NCBI GenBank assembly: GCA_934663655.1
Contig: CAKUKT010000029.1
Span: 1 to 14,356 of the forward strand
Direction: 5' to 3'
Source: an uncultured Victivallaceae bacterium
Lineage (GTDB): Bacteria > Verrucomicrobiota > Lentisphaeria > Victivallales > Victivallaceae
Length of the DNA stretch: 14,356 bases
Shown here one piece after another: positions 6,370 to 13,167 of the stretch (positions are counted from its first letter, which is position 1; every line of letters starts with the position of its first letter). The notes beneath the pieces were generated by a model. It had not been told where the DNA came from. It searched no databases and worked only from the letters and a program-made list of their open reading frames with translations. A program made the position numbers and the translations under genes.

Positions 6370-8265
6370 ATGCATCAACTCCATCGTTGTGTCTGGAATC
6401 CGGCGGAGGCGCCGCCGGAAATCGCCGCCATGCTGGCGACGCTGGCCGAGGAATATCCGCTTTATACCTCGGGGCGGGGAACGCGACTGCGTTTCCGCCG
6501 CCTCGAAGCGGGTGGAATGAGGGTCAGGGTTACACGTTCCGGCGGAGTCGGAATGGTGGAATACGGCTGTATCGCGGCGGCGGCGCGCGGGGTCGGAGAC
6601 CTGCTGGCCGGTCAGTCGGGGGAGAGTGTTTGTCCCTTTGCGACGTTGTCGGCGAAGCTGGATATGGCGCGCGGGGCGGTGTTCCGGGTGGACCACTTGA
6701 AGCGCTGGCTGCGGCGGTTGGCGTTGTGCGGCTGCAATTTGGTTCGGATCATGGCGCCCGATGTGATCGAACTGGAGGGCGAACCCTATTTCGGTTATAT
6801 GCGCGGTAATTACACGCGCAAAGATCTTCAGGAGCTCGATGAATACGCCTCCCGGCTCGGGATCGAATTATCGGCGATGATGCAGGGGCTCGGTCACATG
6901 GAACAGATTCTGCGCTGGCCGATTTACCGGGAAGTGCGGGACACTCCGAGCGTACTGCTGGTCGATGCTCCGGAGACGCGCGCGCTGTTGGAGAAGATCG
7001 TCGATTTCTGGTCCGGGGCGCTGCGCAGTCGCCGCCTCTATATCGGTTTTGACGAGACGCACGATCTCGGGCGGGGAAAGTTTCTGGATCTGCACGGTTT
7101 CGAGCGGGGATTCGATATTTTCGTGCGCCATCTGAAGCTGGTGACGGCGATGTGCCGGGAGCGCGACATCACACCGATGATCTCCTCGGATATGTTTTTC
7201 CGCATGTGCAATCCGGAGCATCGCTATGACGATGTCGGCAGCGAGGTGCCGGAAGAGGTCAGGCGGGAACTGCCGCCGGATCTCGAACTCAACTACTGGG
7301 ATTACCACCACGATGACGTGGATCATTACGTCAGAATGATCCGGCGGCACCGGGAATATTTCCAGCGCGATCCGATTGTTTCAACTGCGCTCTGGAGCTG
7401 GAAGCGCCTCTGGTATGATCACGCCACCACCTGCCGGAAGGCATTGCCGAGCATCGAGGCGTGTCGTCAGGAAGGGATCGCTGAATATCTGATCAATATT
7501 TTCGGTGATGACGGGGCAACGAACTGTTTTGACTCCACATTATTCGGATACTTCTACCTCACTTCGCGGATCTGGACGCCTGCGCAGCCGGATCTGGGGA
7601 TTTACCGCCGTTTTGAAGCGATCTGCGGATCGAGCGCCCGGGCGCAGCTGCTCGCCTCTCAGCTGACATTGACGCTGCCGGAGTCGGGAGACAAACCGGA
7701 GATGGTGGTTTCACCGCATCCGCTGGTGTGGGACGATCCGCTGCTGGCGATCATGCTGGATGACTGCGAACGCCGCCGTCCTGGTTTCACGGCGGAGACG
7801 ATCAAATGTTACCGCCGGATTGCCGCGCAGCTGCGCCGTTATGAGTCGGAAAATTCCGCCGGTTCCATTGCCCATGCGATCAACATCTGCCGGTTGATGG
7901 CGGTTCGACTGGAACTTCGTGCCGGGCTGGAAAAGGCCTATTTCTCGCATGATCGGAAAGCGCTGGCCCGGGTGCGCGGGAAACTGTTGCCGGTTGCGAT
8001 CGCTGCCGCCCGAAATTTCATCGATTCATACCGGAAGATGTGGATGTATGCCAACAAACCTTTCGGGTTCGAGGTCATCACCGGGCGCAACGGAGGTATG
8101 TTGCTGCGGCTGCAGGAGGTCGGACTCCGGATCGACGAATACCTTGGCGGCAATGCGGAGGCGCTGACCGAACTTGACCACCGGCTGCCACGCAATGCGC
8201 CGCTGTACAGTCTGCCCTGGGGAGTGACGTCGCAGGTATTGAGTGGTTCGATCTGGATATTGTAG
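6370..8265 (+). CDS. GH20-type beta-N-acetylhexosaminidase-like glycosidase
   Basis: 631 residues. An N-terminal alpha/beta domain (about residues 15-85) precedes a TIM-barrel region. The family's adjacent acidic pair is in YIGFDETHDLG, D228-E229, where Asp orients the substrate N-acetyl group and Glu is the acid/base. Further barrel segments include LNYWDYHHDD and ALWSWKRLWYD, aromatic-rich as in the sugar pocket. The C-terminal ~200 residues are mostly helical. The canonical H-x-G-G-D-E is replaced by Y-I-G-F-D-E, which resembles hexosaminidase-D-type enzymes more than classical secreted ones. There is no signal peptide, so it likely trims internalised amino-sugar glycosides. AAAGGA at 6355-6360 stands 9 bases before the ATG. 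The 142 bases to the convergent AraC gene hold small hairpins but no T-rich terminator. Family call is probable, substrate inferred. Confidence 0.75.
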   Translation: MHQLHRCVWNPAEAPPEIAAMLATLAEEYPLYTSGRGTRLRFRRLEAGGMRVRVTRSGGVGMVEYGCIAAAARGVGDLLAGQSGESVCPFATLSAKLDMARGAVFRVDHLKRWLRRLALCGCNLVRIMAPDVIELEGEPYFGYMRGNYTRKDLQELDEYASRLGIELSAMMQGLGHMEQILRWPIYREVRDTPSVLLVDAPETRALLEKIVDFWSGALRSRRLYIGFDETHDLGRGKFLDLHGFERGFDIFVRHLKLVTAMCRERDITPMISSDMFFRMCNPEHRYDDVGSEVPEEVRRELPPDLELNYWDYHHDDVDHYVRMIRRHREYFQRDPIVSTALWSWKRLWYDHATTCRKALPSIEACRQEGIAEYLINIFGDDGATNCFDSTLFGYFYLTSRIWTPAQPDLGIYRRFEAICGSSARAQLLASQLTLTLPESGDKPEMVVSPHPLVWDDPLLAIMLDDCERRRPGFTAETIKCYRRIAAQLRRYESENSAGSIAHAINICRLMAVRLELRAGLEKAYFSHDRKALARVRGKLLPVAIAAARNFIDSYRKMWMYANKPFGFEVITGRNGGMLLRLQEVGLRIDEYLGGNAEALTELDHRLPRNAPLYSLPWGVTSQVLSGSIWIL

Positions 8266-8407
8266 AATCCGGCCGGCGGAACTGCTGGAGAGACGGGGGG
8301 CGACGGCTTTCCCGGTTCCGCCTGACCGTAAGGTCGGAATGATCCTCCCGGAACAGATTCGGGAAGCTGAGAGCGCCCGCCCGCCTGCCGGGGATATCTC
8401 CCAACGC

Positions 8408-9265
8408 CTATTCCCGCTCCTGCTGACTGCGTGGCTTCCGGTTTTTCCAGTTCCAGAAGGCGGCGGGGGAGGAAAAGCCCAGTTCATCGGCGATTTCCTT
8501 CTGCTTTTTACCCGCCTTTTCAGCGCTCTCGACGAAGTTGCGGCGGCAGCGTTCGATACATTTGCGGATGCTTTCGCCGGTGTGAACGTGGAACAGATGG
8601 GAGAGGTAGCACTTCTCGTATCCGCACAACTCCTCCAGTTTGGCCAGTGAGCAGTCGCGGCCATTTTGTTTTTGAATGTATTCCTGGACAAATGCGATGA
8701 TACGTTCCGCCTGTTTGGCGGAGTTCGCGTGCTGGTGGTCGAGCAGAAACTCGGTCTCGTTGAAGAGATAGTTGAGCAGCGGCAGCAAAAAGAAATTGTG
8801 GCCCTCCCGGGAACAGACATTTTCCGCGATCATGGCATCCCAGCGACGGTCGATCAGCAGTCGCAGCGCATTGTCGAAAAAGAGATTCCGGTTGATTCTC
8901 CTCCCGCTGGAAAGGGCATCTTTCCAGCAGAAGTAAGAGGCAAGGCGTGTTGTGAAGCCGAAAAAGATCGTCAGGTAGATGATCGTCTCCCCATCGGTAT
9001 TGGGACCGGGAAAATGGGGTTCGTTGCCGTCCACAAGTACGATGGTGCCGGGAGTCACGTGAAAGGTTCTGCCGCAGAGGGTGTATTCGCGTTCTCCGCG
9101 GAGGTAGACGGTGATTTCCCGATGGGGATGGGCATGTTGATATTGCCGGACGGCGGCATCGGTATAGCCGATGTCCCGGCGACGGGAGGAGATCAGATCC
9201 CAGTCGAACGAGTTTAACGGCGGGATTTCGATGCCGCCGACGATAATGTTTTCCTTGTTGCTCAT
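8408..9265 (-). CDS. AraC-family transcriptional regulator with cupin sensor domain
   Basis: 285 residues. The N-terminal half has a cupin-like beta barrel: HAHPHREITVYLRGEREYTL followed by the turn FHVTPGTIVLVDGNEPHF (about residues 45-85) is typical of the ligand arm of AraC-type regulators. The C-terminal ~95 residues hold the two helix-turn-helix motifs: CSLAKLEELCGYEKCYLSHLF, then KKQKEIADELGFSSPAAFWNW, with the linking helix between. Such regulators usually sense a sugar and activate adjacent catabolic genes by binding direct repeats next to the -35. It stands between two operons whose promoters share exactly such a repeat, so I infer it controls both. No clear Shine-Dalgarno precedes the ATG at 9265. 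It is convergent to the GH20-type gene and divergent from the pseudopilin operon. Confidence 0.9.
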   Translation of the reverse strand: MSNKENIIVGGIEIPPLNSFDWDLISSRRRDIGYTDAAVRQYQHAHPHREITVYLRGEREYTLCGRTFHVTPGTIVLVDGNEPHFPGPNTDGETIIYLTIFFGFTTRLASYFCWKDALSSGRRINRNLFFDNALRLLIDRRWDAMIAENVCSREGHNFFLLPLLNYLFNETEFLLDHQHANSAKQAERIIAFVQEYIQKQNGRDCSLAKLEELCGYEKCYLSHLFHVHTGESIRKCIERCRRNFVESAEKAGKKQKEIADELGFSSPAAFWNWKNRKPRSQQERE

Positions 9266-9326
9266 ACCGGGCAGGTAGTCGTTGTTATGATCGTGGTTGA
9301 CCGGTTAAGACGGTTTTCCAATAAAT

Positions 9327-9354
9327 AATATAGTTCGGGAACGGAAAAAAACAA
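9327..9354 (-). promoter_or_regulatory. probable promoter of the AraC-family gene
   Basis: On the minus strand TTGTTT (9354-9349), a 16-bp spacer, then TATATT (9332-9327). The start codon is about 60 bases downstream. The TGTATT repeat of the flanking operons is not present here, so autoregulation through that motif is not suggested. Confidence 0.55.
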
Positions 9355-9421
9355 CTTTCCACGGCCGCCCGAAGCAGATAAAATCGTTTTTTTTTGCGGT
9401 CAATATGAGAAGTGAGAACCT

Positions 9422-9462
9422 CCCCGCCAATGGCGGTACGTTTAAATTACATACGGGCGGGG
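9422..9462. repeat. GC-rich dyad with two possible pairings
   Basis: CCGCC (9424-9428) can pair with GGCGG at 9432-9436 across 3 bases. The slightly longer CCCCGCC (9422-9428) can instead pair with GGCGGGG at 9456-9462. It lies between the two divergent promoters, upstream of both, so a transcript spanning it would need another start. A further dyad GCGGT-N5-ACCGC sits at 9550-9564. Confidence 0.4.
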
Positions 9463-9587
9463 CGCTTGGAACCGGGAGGATTGACGACGGCTGGCGGTTG
9501 GGGAAGGGGGGGAGAGAGAATGGACAAGAGTTTCCGGAGAGTGAATTTTGCGGTTCAAGACCGCTACATGGATAAATCCAAATAATA

Positions 9588-9617
9588 ATGTATTTTTCGG
9601 ATATTTCGTGTATTGCC
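9588..9617 (+). promoter_or_regulatory. shared upstream module, copy 2 (candidate AraC-type operator)
   Basis: Counterpart of 4819-4848, with 23 of 30 bases identical. TGTATT recurs at 9589-9594 and 9609-9614 with the same 20-bp period, and the second copy overlaps the -35 as in copy 1. The adjacent AraC-family gene is the obvious candidate binder. Confidence 0.65.
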
Positions 9618-9641
9618 ATTTTCCTGAATTAATTTTATAAT
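9613..9641 (+). promoter_or_regulatory. sigma70-type promoter of the pseudopilin-sialidase operon
   Basis: TTGCCA (9613-9618), a 17-bp spacer, and a perfect TATAAT (9636-9641). Predicted start near 9648, so the leader before the pseudopilin ATG is about 220 bases. The weaker -35 fits an activator-dependent promoter. Confidence 0.85.
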
Positions 9642-9667
9642 TATAGGTGTGAAATATCAGAGAAGTC

Positions 9668-9684
9668 CAACTTGTTTCAAGTTG
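9668..9684 (+). repeat. inverted repeat in the pseudopilin leader
   Basis: CAACTTG-TTT-CAAGTTG is a perfect 7-3-7 dyad about 20 bases after the predicted transcription start. It could be a repressor operator or a small RNA hairpin. No T-run follows, so it is not a terminator. Confidence 0.5.
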
Positions 9685-9789
9685 CGCAAAGAGTGAAGAG
9701 ATCGCCGGGTGTCCAGTGGTCGGGATTGTCCGGTCAAAGACGTGGTACGCCGGCAGAGTCGATTCCGGCAGCGGAAGAGTAAACCGTAC

Positions 9790-9815
9790 GTTAACTTACG
9801 AAATGTTGACTTACG
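9790..9815 (+). repeat. short direct repeat in the pseudopilin leader
   Basis: GTTAACTTACG (9790-9800) and GTTGACTTACG (9805-9815) match at 10 of 11 positions with starts 15 bases apart. It lies just before the GGAGG at 9821-9825. Function unknown. Confidence 0.4.
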
Positions 9816-9869
9816 GATCGGGAGGTAAAATTGAATTCCTTCGCGGAAAAATCAGGAAAGGATTCCACG

Positions 9870-10703
9870 ATGAGCTCCAGGTTGTCTTCTGAATCATTGT
9901 CCGCCAATTGTGGCGGCGGCCTGCTTCCGGTTTCCGGGCGCCCGCGCTTCGCGTTCACTCTGATCGAACTTCTGGTTGTGATCGCGATCATCGCGATTCT
10001 CGCTGCCATGCTGATGCCTGCGCTCTCCAGGGCACGCGATGCCGCGCGCGCTTCCACCTGCATCAACAATCTCAAGCAGGTCGGCCTCGCTCTGAGTATC
10101 TATTGCGACAACAACGCGGATTTCTTTCCCCGGTCGGCGGTGAACTATCAGGCCAAAACCTTCTGGTTCAATCAAGTTTACGTTTACACCACCAACGCGG
10201 AGATCGGCGCCTGTCCGCTGACCCGGGACACTCTGCAGCGGGAACTGCCGAAATATGCGAGCGCCGCCACAACATTTGTGTTCAAGCGCTTTGCCGACCG
10301 CAGCGACACCACCGGAACCGTGGTTGACGGCGCTTACAACGGTTACATGCCGAACGGCAACATAATTCACCCGCTTTCGACGGCGACCGGGACCAGCTGC
10401 GTCAAACGCTCCCGGATCAACAATGCCTCTTCCGTCGGGGCGATCTGCTGCATGCAGCCAAAGTACGTGATCACCTCCGGAAATTCCGCGCGCGGTTATT
10501 ACGTCTTCACCAGTGGATCGGCGATGGCCGAACGAGCGGGATTCAACCATAACAACGGGATGAACATCGCATTTGCCGACGGTCATGTTTCGAGAATGGC
10601 TCCATTCAACAGCAGCAACGCCACGACTGCTCAGATGCAGCGCTTTTTCGAAGACACTTTCACCTTTCCCGGCTGCGTGACCAAAGTAGGCGCGGTGGAT
10701 TGA
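9870..10703 (+). CDS. pseudopilin-like protein, type II prepilin signal and H-X9-DG motif
   Basis: 277 residues from the ATG at 9870. A prepilin N-terminus is plain: a 28-residue leader ending PRFA, then [16 protein letters not shown], with the methylation-linked glutamate at E33 (position 5 after the predicted A28/F29 cut). The C-terminal signature H227-X9-D237-G238 (in [13 protein letters not shown]) marks the processing-associated H-X9-DG/DUF1559-type family, which is highly expanded in Lentisphaerota and Planctomycetota and has no settled function. AGGAAAGGA at 9854-9862 supports this start. A TTG at 9831 with GGGAGG before it would add 13 residues. It should be inner-membrane anchored and processed by a prepilin peptidase. 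It is the first gene of the operon, 41 bases before the concanavalin-A-like gene, which suggests a part in surface display or export of these proteins. Confidence 0.88.
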   Translation: MSSRLSSESLSANCGGGLLPVSGRPRFAFTLIELLVVIAIIAILAAMLMPALSRARDAARASTCINNLKQVGLALSIYCDNNADFFPRSAVNYQAKTFWFNQVYVYTTNAEIGACPLTRDTLQRELPKYASAATTFVFKRFADRSDTTGTVVDGAYNGYMPNGNIIHPLSTATGTSCVKRSRINNASSVGAICCMQPKYVITSGNSARGYYVFTSGSAMAERAGFNHNNGMNIAFADGHVSRMAPFNSSNATTAQMQRFFEDTFTFPGCVTKVGAVD

Positions 10704-10744
10704 ATTCAACTGGTGGCAGATCAACTTGACAGGGAGGTTAAAAG

Positions 10745-11380
10745 ATGAAATTCGCAGGTGGTTTTAAACTGATGACCGGAACCGTCGCAGCTATGGTACT
10801 GATCGCTGTGCAGGCGGCGCCGCCGCCGGTTGCGCCGGATGAGCTTGATCTCGCCGCGCTGGAGAAGGGGGCTGACGCTCCCACGGTTGCCGACGGTGTC
10901 GCGGTCTTCGCCCCGGAGGCGGAAGCCTCTCAGTCGCTGCTTTCCCGGGAGAACTACGATCTTACCCGCGGGTGCCGGATTGCGCTCGAATTCATGGTTG
11001 ACGGCGATCAGAACAACCCTTATGCCCGGATTATCGAACTCAACGGTTTTTCGCTGCAGTTTCACAATCAGCAGGGGTCGCTGATCAAGGTTTACGCTCC
11101 GCAGGCCGACGGAAAACATGCCCAGGTCGTCGTAAGATGTCCGGTGAAGCCGGGGGAATGGCGTCAGGCGGAAATCTTCTTTGACGCCGAATCCGGCGAG
11201 ATCGGAATTTCCATCGACGGCGCCGCCCCCCGAACCGTCGCGGCCAGATTGCTTCCCGCAACCGCTAAGGCGAAATTGGTACTGGGAGCTCCGAAAGCCG
11301 CCTCCTCCAACCGGGGGTTCACCGGCAAAATCCGCGGGGTGAAAATCAGTACCGCTGCGACAAATCAGTCCGCCAACTGA
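10745..11380 (+). CDS. secreted concanavalin-A-like (LamG-type) domain protein
   Basis: 211 residues. A signal peptide (KLMTGTVAAMVLIAVQA, probable cut after AVQA) leads into a single beta-sandwich domain. From residue ~75 to the end it aligns almost without gaps to residues ~60-195 of the next gene's product: DLTRGCRIALEF against DLSRGARITLEF, then YARIIE/YARLLE, KPGEWR in both, and NRGF-G near the end. By eye roughly half the positions match. It is therefore a stand-alone paralogue of the sialidase's N-terminal domain, probably from local duplication. No catalytic domain is present, so a carbohydrate-binding role outside the cytoplasm is likely. GGAGG at 10733-10737 stands 7 bases before the ATG, and 19 bases separate the stop from the sialidase gene. 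Confidence 0.8.
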   Translation: MKFAGGFKLMTGTVAAMVLIAVQAAPPPVAPDELDLAALEKGADAPTVADGVAVFAPEAEASQSLLSRENYDLTRGCRIALEFMVDGDQNNPYARIIELNGFSLQFHNQQGSLIKVYAPQADGKHAQVVVRCPVKPGEWRQAEIFFDAESGEIGISIDGAAPRTVAARLLPATAKAKLVLGAPKAASSNRGFTGKIRGVKISTAATNQSAN

Positions 11381-11399
11381 ATAGTTCTGGAGATAAATT

Positions 11400-13049
11400 A
11401 TGCGCAGAGCAGTCAAACTGGGGATGTTTTATACCTGTTTGGTGGTGTCGGCGGTGCTTCTGGGCGGAGCCGAACCGGTGAAAATCGACCTCTCCACCCT
11501 GAAAAACGGTGAGGCCGCTCCGAAAGTAGAAAACAATGAACTGATCTTCTCCCCCGCGAGCGGTTTCTCGCAGGCGGCGGAAACACTTCAACATTTCGAT
11601 CTCAGCCGGGGCGCTCGGATCACCCTGGAATTTCAGGTTGACGGTCCACAGCAGAACGACTATGCCCGGCTGCTGGAGGCAAAAGGACTGTCGTTTCACT
11701 TCAACAACCGCGAAGGGTCGATGGTGAAAATCTATGCCCGGCAGGGCGGCAGCAAGTTCGTTCAGGCGCCGGCACCGTGTGGGCTCAAACCCGGTGAATG
11801 GCGGCGCGCCGAGCTCATCTACGACGCCGAAAATCAGCAGATCGGCGTTTCGATTGACGGGGGAAAATTATTCACCGCCTCGCTGCCCGGACTGTTGCCC
11901 GACGCTTCCGATACCGCGCTGATTCTCGGCGCACCGACCCTCACCGTCGGCAACCGGGGGTTCGCCGGCCGGTTGCGCAACCTCGAAGTCACCACCCCCT
12001 ATTCCGGGGATCCCCGCTGCTGGCGGGAGGATCTCTCCAAACCCACCGTGATCAATGGCGAAGAGGTCAAATACTCCACCGTAACTTCGACTCCCGGCCG
12101 CCACTGTGCGTTTCCGGGTATTGCCAAACTCGCCGACGGCCGTCTGGCGGTGGTGTTCCGGGAGGGGGAGGCACATGTCTGCCCCTACGGACGCATCGCT
12201 ATCAGCTACTCTTACGACGGGGTCAACTGGTCGGTGCCGCAGGTGGTCGTCGATACCATGACCGACGATCGGGATCCCTCGATCCGTCAGCTGGAGGATG
12301 GACGGCTGCTGCTGACCAACTTCCGCCACGGCATCTGGGCGAACCACCCGACTTACCAGGGTAAATATCCGGCCGCCGCCTATGCCGTCAGGAGCGGTGA
12401 CAATCTGGATTCCGGCTACACCTATCGTTTCAGCGATGACGCCGGAAAGAGCTGGAGCGAACCGGTGGAGGTGCCGGCATTCACTCCCCATGGTCCGGCG
12501 ATCAAGGCGGGCAGTTTTTATCATCCGATCGCCCAGACCGGGGCCGATGGGATCCGGCGGATCAATGTCTACCGGGGCAGCGCCGATGCGCGGAACTGGG
12601 AGAAAATCGGTTCCGCCTATGATTCCCCCGCCTCGGCGAAAATCAACGAACCCCATCTGGTGGCGCTGCGCGATGGAACATTGCTCGGTGCCATCCGGGA
12701 TGATTCCGATCATCTGCTGGTGATTACACGTTCGGTTGACGACGGCAAGAGCTGGGAGGCGGTCAAGACGGAATTTTTCGGCTTGCCGCCGCACCTGCTG
12801 GAACTCTCCGACGGCCGGGTGTTGCTCACCTACGGTTACCGCAGCGCCCCCTACGGCGTCCGGGCCCGGGTGAGTGAAGACGGCGGCCGGAACTGGGGTG
12901 AAGAGATGATTCTGCGCCGGAACGGCATTGACACCGATCTCGGCTACCCGATGTCGGTGGAGATCGAACCCGGCCGGGTCGCGACCGTTTACTACCATCA
13001 CACCAACTCGGGAAAACCCTTCATCGAAGTCGCCATCTGGCGGCCGTAA
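11400..13049 (+). CDS. secreted sialidase-fold (BNR/Asp-box) glycosidase with N-terminal ConA-like domain
   Basis: 549 residues. Residues 1-24 form a signal peptide (hydrophobic core CLVVSAVLLGGA). A concanavalin-A-like domain follows to about residue 195, paralogous to the preceding gene's product. From about 220 to the end is a six-bladed propeller of the sialidase superfamily, with four Asp boxes: SYDGVNW (271-277), SDDAGKSW (345-352), SVDDGKSW (445-452) and SEDGGRNW (492-499). The segment YGYRSAPYGVRARVS near the end is characteristic of bacterial sialidase-family proteins. The usual FRIP/YRIP motif with the first arginine of the triad is not found; AFPG stands about there. Release of sialic acid is plausible but another sugar acid is possible. 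GGAGA at 11389-11393 precedes the ATG. Probably periplasmic or extracellular. Promoted with the two genes before it. Confidence 0.85.
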   Translation: MRRAVKLGMFYTCLVVSAVLLGGAEPVKIDLSTLKNGEAAPKVENNELIFSPASGFSQAAETLQHFDLSRGARITLEFQVDGPQQNDYARLLEAKGLSFHFNNREGSMVKIYARQGGSKFVQAPAPCGLKPGEWRRAELIYDAENQQIGVSIDGGKLFTASLPGLLPDASDTALILGAPTLTVGNRGFAGRLRNLEVTTPYSGDPRCWREDLSKPTVINGEEVKYSTVTSTPGRHCAFPGIAKLADGRLAVVFREGEAHVCPYGRIAISYSYDGVNWSVPQVVVDTMTDDRDPSIRQLEDGRLLLTNFRHGIWANHPTYQGKYPAAAYAVRSGDNLDSGYTYRFSDDAGKSWSEPVEVPAFTPHGPAIKAGSFYHPIAQTGADGIRRINVYRGSADARNWEKIGSAYDSPASAKINEPHLVALRDGTLLGAIRDDSDHLLVITRSVDDGKSWEAVKTEFFGLPPHLLELSDGRVLLTYGYRSAPYGVRARVSEDGGRNWGEEMILRRNGIDTDLGYPMSVEIEPGRVATVYYHHTNSGKPFIEVAIWRP

Positions 13050-13081
13050 TCGGAACGGCGGAGCGGCCGGTCACCGCTCTG

Positions 13082-13129
13082 CCGCTTTCCCGTTAATCAT
13101 CCCGCCGCCGGAAAGCGGGAGGTTTTTTT
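13082..13129 (+). terminator. intrinsic terminator between sialidase and symporter genes
   Basis: Two competing hairpins precede a run of seven T (13123-13129): a compact one, TCCCGC (13100-13105) with GCGGGA (13115-13120), and a 9-bp one, CCGCTTTCC (13082-13090) with GGAAAGCGG (13110-13118). No promoter is evident in the 38 bases before the next start codon. Confidence 0.8.
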
Positions 13130-13167
13130 ACCGGTTCAATTGATTTCCGACCAACAGGAGAACAGCA

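Larger units (their letters stand above)
9266..9869. other. divergent intergenic region between araC-like gene and pseudopilin gene
   Basis: This ~600-base gap contains the minus-strand promoter for the AraC-type gene (9327-9354), GC-rich dyads at 9422-9462 and 9550-9564, the shared regulatory module and plus-strand promoter (9588-9641), and a leader of about 220 bases with an inverted repeat (9668-9684) and a direct repeat (9790-9815). A 104-codon frame on the minus strand (9305-9619) spans both promoters and resembles no protein, so I do not call it a gene. Confidence 0.7.

Noticed and set aside
8666..9217. A 183-codon plus-strand frame opposite the AraC-family gene
   Set aside because: The opposite strand encodes recognisable cupin and helix-turn-helix regions; this frame has none.
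9305..9619. A 104-codon minus-strand frame in the long intergenic region
   Set aside because: It spans the AraC-gene promoter and the pseudopilin promoter and shows no domain, no ribosome binding site and no protein-like pattern.
9894..10724. A 276-codon minus-strand frame opposite the pseudopilin gene
   Set aside because: The plus strand carries a textbook prepilin N-terminus and H-X9-DG motif; the minus frame is its shadow.
11868..13001. A 377-codon minus-strand frame opposite the sialidase
   Set aside because: The plus strand has four Asp boxes in one frame; this frame has only composition-driven openness.
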